From assembly GCF_028657945.1 (NCBI RefSeq), contig NZ_CP059693.1:3906001-3970000 (forward strand): a stretch of 64,000 nt of DNA, read 5' to 3'. Within the stretch, counting starts at the first letter, position 1, and the number at the start of each line of letters is the position of its first letter. Shown here piece after piece: positions 18,413 to 28,139 of the stretch. The notes below the pieces were generated by a model. It worked only from the letters and a program-made list of their open reading frames with translations, had not been told where the DNA came from and searched no databases. The position numbers and the translations under genes are program-made. The stretch comes from Thalassomonas haliotis (GTDB lineage: Bacteria > Pseudomonadota > Gammaproteobacteria > Enterobacterales > Alteromonadaceae).

Positions 18413-19732
18413 ATGACTTCTCAAGATATGAACAAAGATACAACTCAAGCCGAGCAGGCGCAAAATGAAAGTGCCGTTAAAAAGTCCCTGCCCGCCTATT
18501 TTGGCGAATTCGGCGGCATGTATGTCGGTGAATTACTCGTCCCTGCCCTGGAACAACTGGAGCAGGCCTTTATCGACTCCCAGCAGGACGAGGCCTTCCA
18601 GGCAGAATTTAATAAATTACTCACCAGCTATGCCGGACGGCCAACACCCTTGACCCTGTGCCGTAATTTGGTAAAAAATCCGCTGGCTAAGATTTACCTC
18701 AAGCGGGAAGATCTGCTGCACGGCGGCGCCCATAAAACCAACCAGGTCTTGGGCCAGGCACTTTTGGCCAAACGTATGGGCAAAACAGAAATTATCGCCG
18801 AAACCGGCGCCGGGCAACACGGTGTCGCCACCGCTATTGCCTGCTCCTTGTTGGGATTAAAATGCCGGGTCTATATGGGCGCGGTGGATTGCCAACGCCA
18901 ACAACCCAATGTCTTTCGCATGCGTTTGATGGGAGCAGAAGTGATCCCGGTAACCGCAGGCAGCGGCACGTTAAAAGATGCCGTCAACGAAGCGCTGCGC
19001 GACTGGTCGGCATCTTATGACAAGGCCCATTATCTCCTGGGCACAGCTGCCGGTCCCCACCCCTTCCCGACCCTGGTGCGTGATTTCCAGAAAATGATCG
19101 GTGAAGAAGCCAAACAGCAATTACTGGCAGAAGAAGGCCGGTTGCCGGATTATGTTATCGCCTGTGTCGGCGGCGGCTCTAACGCTATCGGCATGTTTCA
19201 TGATTTTATCAAAGAAGACGGGGTGAAGCTTGTCGGTGTTGAAGCCGGCGGTAAAGGCATAGACACAGATCAGCACGGCGCTACTTTAAGCGCCGGCAGC
19301 AAAGGTATGTTACACGGCAACTACACCTATATCATGCAGGACAAGCACGGCCAGATTGAAGAATCTTACTCGGTTTCAGCCGGCCTGGACTATCCCGCCG
19401 TCGGGCCGCAACATGCCCAGTTAAAAGACAGCGGCCGCGCCGACTATGTGCCGATTAATGATGATGAAGCATTAGCCGCTTTTCAAGCTTTGGCGAAAAA
19501 CGAAGGTATTATCCCGGCGCTGGAGTCTTCCCATGCCCTGGCACAGGCACTGAAAATGGCCGAGGATGTCACACGAGAAACCATTTTCCTGGTGAACCTG
19601 TCCGGCCGCGGCGATAAAGATCTGGCGCATGTCCACACTATTCTTGCAGAGCAGGAGCCTTCAGCCACGAAAGAACCTTCAGCCACGAAAGAGCCTTCAG
19701 CAACAAAACAACAAGACGGGGAGCAAGCATAA
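18413..19732 (+). CDS. trpB: tryptophan synthase beta chain
   Basis: 439 residues, PLP enzyme joining indole and serine. The PLP lysine is in GGAHKTNQ, the phosphate loop is [10 protein letters not shown], and the catalytic region includes [10 protein letters not shown] and [10 protein letters not shown] chose the ATG at 18413, just past the trpCF stop; a longer reading from 18368 lies inside trpCF. It is about 40 residues longer than usual: an N-terminal extension of about 20 residues, and a C-terminal tail containing three tandem EPSATK units. The stop codon overlaps the trpA ATG by one base. Confidence 0.96.
   Translation: MTSQDMNKDTTQAEQAQNESAVKKSLPAYFGEFGGMYVGELLVPALEQLEQAFIDSQQDEAFQAEFNKLLTSYAGRPTPLTLCRNLVKNPLAKIYLKREDLLHGGAHKTNQVLGQALLAKRMGKTEIIAETGAGQHGVATAIACSLLGLKCRVYMGAVDCQRQQPNVFRMRLMGAEVIPVTAGSGTLKDAVNEALRDWSASYDKAHYLLGTAAGPHPFPTLVRDFQKMIGEEAKQQLLAEEGRLPDYVIACVGGGSNAIGMFHDFIKEDGVKLVGVEAGGKGIDTDQHGATLSAGSKGMLHGNYTYIMQDKHGQIEESYSVSAGLDYPAVGPQHAQLKDSGRADYVPINDDEALAAFQALAKNEGIIPALESSHALAQALKMAEDVTRETIFLVNLSGRGDKDLAHVHTILAEQEPSATKEPSATKEPSATKQQDGEQA
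19655..19708 (+). repeat. three tandem 18-bp repeats in the trpB tail
   Basis: Three in-frame 18-bp units (19655, 19673, 19691) encode EPSATK three times. The first two differ by one base, while the third has two further changes. This is likely a recent in-frame duplication in a disordered C-terminal tail. Confidence 0.9.
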
Positions 19733-20547
19733 TGACTCAGCCAGGTTTACGTTACCAACAGGCATTTGCCCGGTTAAAAGCAAACAACCAGGGAGCCTTT
19801 ATTCCTTTTGTCACCATAGGGGATCCCAATGGCGAGCAGTCTCTGGCCATTATCAAAACCCTGATAGATGCCGGCGCCGACGCGTTAGAGCTGGGCATAC
19901 CTTTTTCAGATCCCAGCGCCGATGGCGAAACCATACAAAAAGCGGGGATCCGCGCCCTGGACTCGGGCATGAATACCGATCTCTGTATCGATATCCTGCG
20001 CCAGGTACGGGAATACGCCCCGGATATGCCTATCGGTTTGCTGCTTTACGGCAACCTGGTGTTTGCCCGCGGCCTGGACAATTTTTACCGGGATATGGCC
20101 GATGCCGGGGTTGATTCTGTGTTAATCGCCGACTTACCCATCAGGGAAAGTGAGCCCTTTAGAAAAGCGGCTTTAGCCCATGGCGTCGCCCCTATTTTTA
20201 TCGCCCCCCCCAATGGCAGCGAAGAGACCTTACAGCAGGTGGCTGCGTTTAGTGAAGGTTATACCTATGTATTAAGCCGCGCCGGCGTCACTGGCGCAGA
20301 AACCCAGGCAGAAATACCGGGGGATCATTTAATCACCGCACTGGCACAATATAATGCCCCGCCTGCCGTGATAGGATTTGGTATCTCCCGCCCGGAACAG
20401 GTCAAAGCGGCACTCGATAGCGGTGCAAGCGGCGCCATCAGCGGTTCGGCCGTAGTGAAAATCATAGAGCAACACCTGGAGCAACCGGACATTATGCTTG
20501 AGGCGTTAAGCGATTTTGTCAAAGCGATGAAAGCGGCAACGCTTTAA
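19732..20547 (+). CDS. trpA: tryptophan synthase alpha chain
   Basis: 271-residue TIM-barrel subunit that cleaves indole-3-glycerol phosphate to indole, which is channelled to TrpB. Conserved motifs are [15 protein letters not shown] with the catalytic Glu/Asp region, [35 protein letters not shown], and the phosphate loop GFGISRPEQ with [13 protein letters not shown]. The start overlaps the trpB stop. It is the last gene of the operon and is followed by a perfect terminator. Confidence 0.97.
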   Translation: MTQPGLRYQQAFARLKANNQGAFIPFVTIGDPNGEQSLAIIKTLIDAGADALELGIPFSDPSADGETIQKAGIRALDSGMNTDLCIDILRQVREYAPDMPIGLLLYGNLVFARGLDNFYRDMADAGVDSVLIADLPIRESEPFRKAALAHGVAPIFIAPPNGSEETLQQVAAFSEGYTYVLSRAGVTGAETQAEIPGDHLITALAQYNAPPAVIGFGISRPEQVKAALDSGASGAISGSAVVKIIEQHLEQPDIMLEALSDFVKAMKAATL

Positions 20548-20602
20548 TAATATCAAAGCTAAGCACGCCTGAAACGGCAAGGCAGTGCCGGTAAAAAGAT
20601 TT

Positions 20603-20635
20603 AAGGCCGGGTAAGCAAGTTACCCGGCCTTATTG
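20603..20635 (+). terminator. trp operon terminator
   Basis: Perfect 12-bp stem AAGGCCGGGTAA-GCAAG-TTACCCGGCCTT, followed by ATTG rather than a long T-run. It lies 55 nt past the trpA stop. Confidence 0.8.
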
Positions 20636-20927
20636 ATTCAAGAAATTCTTGGTTTCTTAGCAGGCCAAACCTTCCCCGGTACACCTAAGCGCTATTACAC
20701 GCCATAAAGACAACACTTTTTAAAGCACGACTAAACCTGACTGAGCCTGGTTAAGCCTGGCTAACTGCCCCGTTGGGTATTTTCCCCTGAGATCCAGGTA
20801 AAAAAACCAGTTCAAAAAACAACTAAATTAAGCCAGATGTTAAGATACCGGTAATACTCAGTTTCTTTCCTGAACTAACTTTATTACCCTAAGTCGAAGA
20901 TATTTTAAGCTAATGGAATAGTGACGA
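20636..20927. other. intergenic region without a recognised gene
   Basis: The only pattern I see is a short imperfect direct repeat near 20740-20765 (gcctggttaa, gcctggctaa). The promoter of the following lipoprotein gene must be here, but I see no convincing -35/-10 pair. Confidence 0.5.
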
Positions 20928-23186
20928 ATGAAATACGGATATTTCTTTACCCTTACCTTTGTGAACACACCTTTATTTAAGAAGAGTCGATATTGGTCAA
21001 TTCATGTGCTCATCTTATCTTTGGCAAGTTTATTAACGGCATGTGGCGGCTCAGGCTCCTCCGACACGCAGAACCGGCCGCCGCTTGCCGTTGAGGATAA
21101 TATCACCGCTGCCGCAGGCGCTAATGTGAGCATTGACGTACTGGCCAATGATTCAGACAAAGATCATGATACCTTAACCATTACTTCGGTTTCCCAGGCG
21201 TTGCACGGTACAGTAACGTTAAACAACAATACCCTGCGTTATCGGGGAGATTATACCTACCGGGGGCAAGACAGTTTTACCTACACCATTTCAGACGGCG
21301 AGTATGAAAGCAGCGCCAGTGTGTCCGTCGAGGTATTATTTGATGAGTTGTCCCCCGCTTCAGTAACCAGCTTCGGTGGCCGCTATGGTCAGGGGGTGTA
21401 TGGCGGTAATTACCTCTATATCCCCCGCGGCAGCTCGGTTTCGGTGTGGGATCTCTCCGACCCGGCCATACCGGAAGAAGTTTTTACCAGCGGACAGACA
21501 CCGGTAAAGGGTATTATCAATAGCTTAGTGATAGCCGGTGATCACCTCTATGCCGCGGTGGCGGGGCAAAAGGGTTATTTGGCGGCCTTCTCCTTATCCG
21601 AGCCTGCAGCCCCTGCCCTGATTACTGAGGTAGAATACGCACCGACACAAACCAACCTGACTCCTTCGGGCTTGCTCAAGGTCGCCGATAATGCTTTATA
21701 TTTGTTTGATAATGAACATGGCCTTTTCCTGATTGATATCAGCGATCCCGAATTGCCTTCCCGATTGCTAGATGCCGAACTTGTCTTCCCCGCAAACCAT
21801 ATCAAGCTTTATCAAACACAGTTAATTGCCAGCGGCGCCAACCTGCTGGGTAAGCAAGTGATCACCTTTGTTGATATCACTGATATTTACCGGCCGGGTA
21901 TCATCAATACCCTGATAACCGACAGCGACAGCGCCGCTTTCAACCAGCAAACCTTAGTATTAGCACAAGAGCAACAGCTTGAATTTTATGATATTAGTAA
22001 TGTCAGCGAGCCGGTACTCACAGACGAACTGCCCTTGCAGGAGGCAGGTTTTCTCAAGCTCAGCATCAACAATAACACGGCTTTTGTCCATAAAGGGGAC
22101 AGCCTGGATGTGTACGATACCTCAGGGCCGGCAAAACATATAAAATCGCTGCCGCTGGATAGCTTGGATGTACAGCTCCAACATATATTAACCCCTTGGG
22201 GGACATTATTTTTATCCAATGATGATAAAGGCATATTAGTCGGGGGCGAACAGGCGGAGCAGGCACAAGTGCTCTCCAGCTTTACCCTCAGCGGCGGCAA
22301 TAATGTCAGTGATGCTGCTTTTACCGATGAGACAGCCCTGGCGCTGCAATGGCGCTACGGCCTGACCACTCATCAACACCTTGATTTTAAACAGCTTGCC
22401 CGATTGAACTTAGCCCCGCCAGCCGAACAGGGAGCCAGTTACTCCAGTATTAAGCATCATGAAGACCTGGCTTATATTGCCGACTGGAGTTCGGGATTAG
22501 TCATTGTCGATATCTCAGCGCCCGGTAACCCGGTGGAACTTGCCCGTCTTGATTTGCCTTATGTTTCGGATCTCGCGGTGGATCCCCAGGAAAAAATAGC
22601 CTTATTGGGCCAAATAACCAATGGCGGGCAGTTATATGTTGTCGATATTTCGGCCCCGACTGCCCCGGTATTAATTGCCCAATATGATTTTCCCCAGGTA
22701 AACGCCATCGAGTTCTATAACGGCAAGTTTTTTGTCGCCAGCGCCAAAACCTTTGGTGAACAAGTTGCCGGTTTACATATCCTCGACCTGTCGGCCCCTT
22801 TACAAATGAAACAATTAGCCACTTATGACTGTGGTTTTTCCGTGGTGAGATTAAGCCTGAGCAATAACTTAGCCTTTTTAAGCTGCCCGGGGGATGCCAG
22901 GCTCCATATCCTGGATATCACCCAGGCGGAAAGCCCTGAGGTTAAGGCAATATTTACCCCGTCAGCGAGCTTTAGCTGGGGAGCCACGGCACTGAGCAAT
23001 AACCGGGTGTTTTTGGGTCATCACCTGGGCCTGGATGAAATCAATATTGCCGATCCGGCAGCTCCCCGGTTAATCAAGACCATTAACTTAGCCGGTGGCA
23101 TGGCATCAAAAATTAAAGTCTCACCAAGCGGCCAGTTATATTACCTGGCATCAGAAACAAATTATATTTTACGTGATAAAGAATAA
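20928..23186 (+). CDS. LVIVD-repeat beta-propeller lipoprotein with N-terminal cadherin-like domain
   Basis: 752 residues, predicted lipoprotein. A hydrophobic N-terminal segment leads to the lipobox LLTAC with Cys39, then a Gly/Ser linker. Residues 52-137 form a cadherin/Ig-like domain typical of large surface proteins (VEDNITAAAGANVSIDVLANDSD, split here as VEDNITAAAG and DVLANDSDKD; later YTYRGQDSFTYTISDGE). The rest is a chain of LVIVD-type propeller blades, seen as repeated D-I-S/D-L-S turns: VWDLSDPAIPEEV, LIDISDPELPSRL, VDISAPGNPVELARL, VDISAPTAPVLIAQ, ILDITQAESPEVKA. The family has no known enzymatic activity; surface adhesion or scaffold is an inference. It is monocistronic. Confidence 0.8.
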   Translation: MKYGYFFTLTFVNTPLFKKSRYWSIHVLILSLASLLTACGGSGSSDTQNRPPLAVEDNITAAAGANVSIDVLANDSDKDHDTLTITSVSQALHGTVTLNNNTLRYRGDYTYRGQDSFTYTISDGEYESSASVSVEVLFDELSPASVTSFGGRYGQGVYGGNYLYIPRGSSVSVWDLSDPAIPEEVFTSGQTPVKGIINSLVIAGDHLYAAVAGQKGYLAAFSLSEPAAPALITEVEYAPTQTNLTPSGLLKVADNALYLFDNEHGLFLIDISDPELPSRLLDAELVFPANHIKLYQTQLIASGANLLGKQVITFVDITDIYRPGIINTLITDSDSAAFNQQTLVLAQEQQLEFYDISNVSEPVLTDELPLQEAGFLKLSINNNTAFVHKGDSLDVYDTSGPAKHIKSLPLDSLDVQLQHILTPWGTLFLSNDDKGILVGGEQAEQAQVLSSFTLSGGNNVSDAAFTDETALALQWRYGLTTHQHLDFKQLARLNLAPPAEQGASYSSIKHHEDLAYIADWSSGLVIVDISAPGNPVELARLDLPYVSDLAVDPQEKIALLGQITNGGQLYVVDISAPTAPVLIAQYDFPQVNAIEFYNGKFFVASAKTFGEQVAGLHILDLSAPLQMKQLATYDCGFSVVRLSLSNNLAFLSCPGDARLHILDITQAESPEVKAIFTPSASFSWGATALSNNRVFLGHHLGLDEINIADPAAPRLIKTINLAGGMASKIKVSPSGQLYYLASETNYILRDKE

Positions 23187-23505
23187 GCTAACTGCCGATT
23201 GATGGCCGAAATAGCCGATGGTGGAAATTTTACAACAAGCAATAATCAAACGGCTTGCCTCTTTTTGGCAGGCTGTTTCAGTCAATATCACTATGCTCAC
23301 CGGCTTATCTTGCCAATCAGAAAACCCTGACTTGTTTCCCCCCCGGTAAAAGCAGTAATTTTTCGTAAACAAAAAGGTGTTTTAAATAGTAAAAGATACT
23401 CGTAAAATAGCGCTGCTTTTTTCATATAAAAACAGCGGATTAAACCGGGACGGCTTTATGCTGGTTATATCTGCCTGACAACACCCTATATTTTGAGGAA
23501 AAAAC
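23187..23505. other. intergenic region before speD, with a hairpin
   Basis: It contains a 12-bp stem with two wobble pairs, AAACGGCTTGCC (23248-23259) and GGCAGGCTGTTT (23267-23278), with a T-rich loop. This may terminate the lipoprotein gene. The speD ribosome site GAGG lies at 23495-23498. Nothing else is recognised. Confidence 0.5.
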
Positions 23506-24468
23506 TTGTTCTTTGAAGGCTCAGAAAAGAAAGCAGAAGTATTCGTTGACCCAAAACAGCTCTGTTTACTCACCGATATCAGCGATGATTTTTGGGCGGC
23601 GCTAGTCAATTGCTGTAATGCCCGTATCCTCTCGACTATGCGTAACCAGGCATGCAAAGCATTTTTACTGTCAGAATCAAGCCTGTTTGTCTGGGCGGAT
23701 CGTTTTGTTATTCTCACCTGCGGCGAAACCCAACTGGTTAACTCGGTAGAATATTTTATCCAGAAAATAGGGCTTGATAAGCTGGTGCATTTTACCTATC
23801 AGCGTAAAAACGAATATTTTTCCCATGCCCAGCCCAGCTGTTTTGGCGATGACATCAAATTACTGAGCCGTTATGTTGCGGGCAAAGCGCTGCGCTTTGG
23901 TGAAATGGACAGCCATCATAACTATGTTTTTCACCAGGATAATGGCTTTAGGGCCAGTCCGGATCACAAAACCTACGAGTTGCTGGCTTATCAAATCAGC
24001 CCCCAGGCCTCTGAAAAATTAACCACGCCGGGGTTAACCGCCTGCCAGATACGGGAATTCTTACAGCTGGAGCATTTATTGCCGGGTTTTACCCTAGACG
24101 ACTTTGTCTTTAAGCCCTATGGTTATTCAGTTAATGCCATCAACAGGCACAAGTATTTAACCATACATGTAACCCCACAGGCCAACAGCAGTTATGTCAG
24201 CGTCGAATCCAACCTTAACCTGATTGAGCGGGCACCGCTTATTCTGGAAATTCTGCAACCGGCGTCCTTTGATTTGCTCAGCTTTAACGAGTTTGATTTC
24301 CAGCAGCAAGCTTCACGCTTTATCCCGGATAACTATATCAGCAAGTCCCTGGTAAAAGAGACATTATCAAATAACTACCAGGTTTACTTCGCCAATTATA
24401 TTCTGCCGCAGCACAATTTTACCCGGGCTACTCCATTGGATATAACAGACGATAACCACGCATTATAA
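23506..24468 (+). CDS. speD: eukaryote-type S-adenosylmethionine decarboxylase proenzyme
   Basis: 320-residue pyruvoyl enzyme that decarboxylates AdoMet, giving the aminopropyl donor for spermidine/spermine. The sequence aligns with the eukaryotic family (PF01536), not with the short E. coli or Bacillus SpeD. It has FFEGSEK at residues 2-8 (human FFEGTEK), the self-cleavage site LSESS with the new pyruvoyl Ser58, the catalytic Cys72 in LTCGET, and the processing residues Ser208 in YGYS and His221 in TIHVTP, followed by SSYVSVESN. All key residues are kept. The start is TTG at 23506 with GAGG at 7-nt spacing. No speE or other polyamine gene is nearby. It is convergent with the SpoIIAA-like gene. 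Confidence 0.9.
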   Translation: MFFEGSEKKAEVFVDPKQLCLLTDISDDFWAALVNCCNARILSTMRNQACKAFLLSESSLFVWADRFVILTCGETQLVNSVEYFIQKIGLDKLVHFTYQRKNEYFSHAQPSCFGDDIKLLSRYVAGKALRFGEMDSHHNYVFHQDNGFRASPDHKTYELLAYQISPQASEKLTTPGLTACQIREFLQLEHLLPGFTLDDFVFKPYGYSVNAINRHKYLTIHVTPQANSSYVSVESNLNLIERAPLILEILQPASFDLLSFNEFDFQQQASRFIPDNYISKSLVKETLSNNYQVYFANYILPQHNFTRATPLDITDDNHAL

Positions 24469-24602
24469 AATTTAGACGACAGCGCATATTGCGAGATTAT
24501 CTGTCGCCCTTGAAAAAAGCACTTTCCTGGCAGGGAGAAATGAACAGCACCCGACTGATTTTACCGTTAGCCGGATACTTCATTCATACGGAACCTAGCA
24601 CA

Positions 24603-24986
24603 CTAAGACTCAATCCAGCGCTGGGCACTGAGACGGTTTTCGAAATACTGCACTTCCCCGGCAATAAACCAGTTCCCGGCTTTACTTAACAGCCGCTGCC
24701 AATTCTGGCTGCCGTATACCGCGACCCGTTCTAACTCCCCGCAATGCTTCAGGCCACGGATAAAATCATCCCAGGCGGCCCGTAAGGACCAGCCCCTGAA
24801 CTGGGTAATATCGATCAGCAGATCGAGTTTAGGCTTATCACAGCCGCTTAAGGCCGAAACAATCAAAGGTTTGATCATTTCATAATCCCGGTGGGTAAGT
24901 TTTCCCACCGCCTTAAAGGTCAAAAAATATCTTTCACGGGTGCGTTTAATGGAAATAGACAGGCTATGCTGATTGATGATCATCAT
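24603..24986 (-). CDS. SpoIIAA-like STAS-fold protein
   Basis: 127 residues, cytosolic. The sequence has the pattern of the SpoIIAA-like family (STAS fold): LTHRDYEMIKPLIVSAL, LDLLIDITQFRGWSLRAAWDDF, RVAVYGSQNWQRLL and ENRLSAQRWI. Members bind lipid or act as regulatory partners, but the role is not known. The start is ATG at 24986 preceded by GGAG; a reading from 25172 would add 62 non-family residues. It is divergent from the flagellin gene. Confidence 0.8.
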   Translation of the reverse strand: MMIINQHSLSISIKRTRERYFLTFKAVGKLTHRDYEMIKPLIVSALSGCDKPKLDLLIDITQFRGWSLRAAWDDFIRGLKHCGELERVAVYGSQNWQRLLSKAGNWFIAGEVQYFENRLSAQRWIES

Positions 24987-25427
24987 ATGAAAACTCCGCA
25001 CAATGTCCCAAACTAAAACAGGTGGATTACCGCCTTTGACCGGGGGAAAACCCGGAACAACTTCCAATATCGCTGAGGCATTGCTTTTAAATATAACCCA
25101 ATAAATCAAGTTATCTTGCTTCAGCCAGAGTTTCTGCCGGAAAAAGTTCGGCTTTGCCCGAAAGCAAATCACAAAGAAGTCGTTAACAGCATCAAAATCC
25201 GGATAATTTTCCCCTCTGATAACGATTTGGTTTGTCTTTTCATGTTAACGGCTAACCAACGCTCAATTTTTTCAACAGAAATTACTATTTTTTACCCTTT
25301 ATTTACAGTCAGTTACAACAAGTAAAAGCATTGTCCGTCATTTTTTGTAAAGAAATGTCAATTTTTAGCTAAAAAAATATACTGTTAAGCCGATAAAGAA
25401 CAAGATATCTGTATAAGGGATGAGTGT
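24987..25427. other. divergent region between SpoIIAA-like gene and flagellin gene
   Basis: AT-rich spacer of 441 bp. It carries the sigma-28 promoter of the flagellin gene (25370-25396). An ORF at 25116-25325 has no homology that I recognise and is not supported by codon pattern. Confidence 0.5.
25370..25396 (+). promoter_or_regulatory. sigma-28 (FliA) promoter
   Basis: TAAA (25370-25373), 15-nt spacer, GCCGATAA (25389-25396). This matches the consensus for flagellar sigma-28 exactly in both boxes and in spacing. It lies 31 bp upstream of the GTG start of the flagellin gene. Confidence 0.92.
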
Positions 25428-27179
25428 GTGCTCAGTGTAAATACCAATACCACTAATTTATTTTTACACCGTCAGCAAACGGCTAACGCCAATCAATTGT
25501 CGACCACCTTTGCGCGCCTGTCTTCCGGCATGCGCATCAACTCGGCGGCGGATGATGCTGCCGGACTGCAAATATCCAACCGTATGACCAGCCAGATCAA
25601 CGGCCTCTCGGTTGCCCAGCGTAATGCCAATGATGGTATTTCTATTGCCCAGACCGCAGAAGGCGCCCTGGAAGAAGTCACTAACGTTTTATTTCGCATG
25701 CGGGATCTGTCGTTGCAGGCCAGTAACGGGATTTTATCCAATGATGATAAAGACGCCCTGGATAAAGAGTTCAGCCAACTGCAACAGGAATTAAACCGCA
25801 TCAACGAAACCACCACTTTTGGCGGCAAACAGGTGTTTAACCAAACCGATACCATAGGCTCGGGCGGCGCCGATGAAGCCGAGCGTAATATTTTAAATGT
25901 ACTGCAAAGCGGCGTACTGGCCGAGTCGGAAGATATTATCCAGTCAACCTTAGGGCTAACCGGCGATGGCGCCGATTTTAAAATTAACCTGGAAAATATC
26001 GACGGTGCTTCCGGGGTGCTGGCCTCGGTTTCCTACCTGGCTCCCGCCGGTACCGAGCTGGTAATGAATATCGACCTGGATGATTTTTCCACCCTGGATG
26101 GGGATAAAACCAAGCAGTTAAAATCAACCCTGCTGCATGAAATGACCCATGCGGTTATGGCCAATCAGATGGATCTGGCCTCTACCCCGACCTGGTTTCG
26201 TGAAGGTACCGCAGAAGCGGTGAGCGGCGCCGATGACAGAGTGGCCTCGGATATTGCCAATTTCGGCGTGGCAGCCATAAAAGCCGGGTTAAACGGCATT
26301 TTTGGCAATACCTCGGCTCCGACCTCCACGGGCATAGAAATAGCCTCTGTCTATTCCGGCGGTTATATCGCCATGCGCTATCTTGAAGATAAAATTGGCA
26401 GTGCCGGCATCCACTCTTTTATGGCGGCCTTGGCCGGGGGACAAACCTTTGATGCCGCACTTAACTCCACCACCTCCTATGCCAATGAGGCGGCCTTGCA
26501 AACGGAAATGATGGCGGGCACGGTATTTGAAGACTTTATCACCGCCTCCATCAATACCGCTAATACCGATAACGGCGCTTTTGGCGGATTTGATGCCGAC
26601 GGTGGTCCAAGCCGTGAAGAAACCATAGTCGGCGCCAACGGCAACAATACCACAGCAAATTTTACCGCCTATTTTGTCAAAGGTGATGACGATACCGACC
26701 CTAATGATTTTACCTCGGGCACCAACTATGCCGCCACCGGCTTAAACCAGGTCTTGCTGGCAGATTATGAGTCTGAGCTGAGCGGACCAAAAGAAAGCAC
26801 CCGGTTTCAAATCGGCGCCAATGCCGATGAAACCATCAAGATGCTCGTCGGCGGCTTTTCTTCGGATAACCTGGGATTAGGCGGTATCGACCTGGTAGCC
26901 GACTCTCAAAGCGCAATAGCCTCAATCGACGATGCCTTGCAGTATGTCAACGATCAGCGGGCAAGTCTCGGGGCATTTTCCAACCGCCTGGATCATGCCA
27001 TCAATAACCTGTCGAATGTTGAAAGCAATATTACCGCCAGCCGCTCCCGTATCCAGGACACAGATTTTGCCCAGGAAACCTCCAAGCAAACCGCATTGCA
27101 GATTCAGCAACAGGCCATTACTGCCCTGCTGTCACAAAGCCAGTCCCTGCCGCAAATTGCCCTGGCGCTAATAGGTTAA
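25428..27179 (+). CDS. flagellinolysin: flagellin with internal zinc-metallopeptidase domain
   Basis: 583 residues. The N-terminal 140 residues are a flagellin D0/D1 region ([19 protein letters not shown] in part, [20 protein letters not shown] in part, [14 protein letters not shown]) and the last 90 are the matching C-terminal helices ([18 protein letters not shown] in part, [20 protein letters not shown] in part). The variable part in between holds a gluzincin-like peptidase: HEMTH at 237-241 and [12 protein letters not shown] around 256-267, with Glu259 or Glu263 as the likely third zinc ligand. This is the architecture of flagellinolysins, where surface-exposed filament subunits are proteolytic. 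The start is GTG at 25428 with AAGGGA 7 nt upstream. No other flagellar gene is adjacent, so this is a solitary flagellin. Confidence 0.9.
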   Translation: MLSVNTNTTNLFLHRQQTANANQLSTTFARLSSGMRINSAADDAAGLQISNRMTSQINGLSVAQRNANDGISIAQTAEGALEEVTNVLFRMRDLSLQASNGILSNDDKDALDKEFSQLQQELNRINETTTFGGKQVFNQTDTIGSGGADEAERNILNVLQSGVLAESEDIIQSTLGLTGDGADFKINLENIDGASGVLASVSYLAPAGTELVMNIDLDDFSTLDGDKTKQLKSTLLHEMTHAVMANQMDLASTPTWFREGTAEAVSGADDRVASDIANFGVAAIKAGLNGIFGNTSAPTSTGIEIASVYSGGYIAMRYLEDKIGSAGIHSFMAALAGGQTFDAALNSTTSYANEAALQTEMMAGTVFEDFITASINTANTDNGAFGGFDADGGPSREETIVGANGNNTTANFTAYFVKGDDDTDPNDFTSGTNYAATGLNQVLLADYESELSGPKESTRFQIGANADETIKMLVGGFSSDNLGLGGIDLVADSQSAIASIDDALQYVNDQRASLGAFSNRLDHAINNLSNVESNITASRSRIQDTDFAQETSKQTALQIQQQAITALLSQSQSLPQIALALIG

Positions 27180-27218
27180 CGGCTGATATTGCTTATCATG
27201 AATAACAGCTAAATAACG

Positions 27219-27926
27219 CTAAAAAAAGATCAGATAGATAAACACACTCACCACACTGGCCATCATATAAACATAACCATAAAAAAACATAATACCGCCT
27301 GTGCCAGTAATATCATCGCTTTTATAGGTGCACATAAATTCGGTAATAAAAAGAAAGACCAAGGCCCCGCCCAACATCAACAGCCAATAAAAACCGGTAA
27401 ACCAGGGCAAGATAACGAAACCGGCCAACACCCCGAATAAGGCATAAGGGGCAAGTTTGTTGGCATGCGCCCGTCCCTGGTCGGTAAAAATCGCCAGAAA
27501 GATAGCGCCAATAAGCAGGCCATACATAATAAAAGGCCAGTAACTGAAGTTTTCACCTTCAGCAGTATGTCCCATGTCTGCGCCAAAGAAAAATGACCAA
27601 AGACTGCTGAGCAGCAGGTAAAGCAAATAACCTGAAATCCCCAGGAAAACAACACCTATGCAATGGCTTTTTAATAACGCAATATCAAAATGTAACCAAC
27701 CTTTTTTATGGGCGAGTATTTTTAATGCGATGCCATACACCATCATTAAGATCAGAACAGACAGGGAGTACCAATATTGCTCACTATAGAAAAAGGCACA
27801 CAGAGGTAACAGGGAAATGATTAATTCGCTGCCCTGCGGGTTCTCCTCCTGCCGGGCTTTACTGTCGGTATAGATAATAAACGGCAGTAAAAAAACAACG
27901 AGTATGATAAATGTCGAAAAGTCCAA
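27219..27926 (-). CDS. multi-pass membrane protein of unknown function
   Basis: 235 residues with six or seven hydrophobic segments, beginning MDFSTFIILVVFLLPFII, with further ones around 40-70, 85-115, 130-145, 155-170, 175-195 and 210-235. No catalytic or transport motif is recognised. It is convergent with the flagellin gene with a 39-bp gap and no clear terminator. No function is assigned. Confidence 0.75.
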   Translation of the reverse strand: MDFSTFIILVVFLLPFIIYTDSKARQEENPQGSELIISLLPLCAFFYSEQYWYSLSVLILMMVYGIALKILAHKKGWLHFDIALLKSHCIGVVFLGISGYLLYLLLSSLWSFFFGADMGHTAEGENFSYWPFIMYGLLIGAIFLAIFTDQGRAHANKLAPYALFGVLAGFVILPWFTGFYWLLMLGGALVFLFITEFMCTYKSDDITGTGGIMFFYGYVYMMASVVSVFIYLIFF

Positions 27927-28139
27927 AGCTGCATCCTTTTGCTTTAAAAGCCGTCATGGTTAATTTATAAAGCCTCTCCGCTCATTTAACAAGCTTTTCC
28001 CGGCTTTTTCGCAGCTTTTATCGCCGCGTTTGACCATACAGGTATAACCCCGGGTTAAGCTTATTCAACTGCCACATCACTGCTTTTAACAATAACGCCA
28101 CTAACAATACAACCCCCGACACACTTTAAACCAATGACT
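27927..28139. other. intergenic spacer
   Basis: This lies between two reverse-strand genes. I see no gene, promoter consensus or terminator hairpin here. Confidence 0.4.

Noticed and set aside
24489-24689. 66-codon ORF after speD
   Set aside because: It overlaps the SpoIIAA-like gene in antisense and has no ribosome site.
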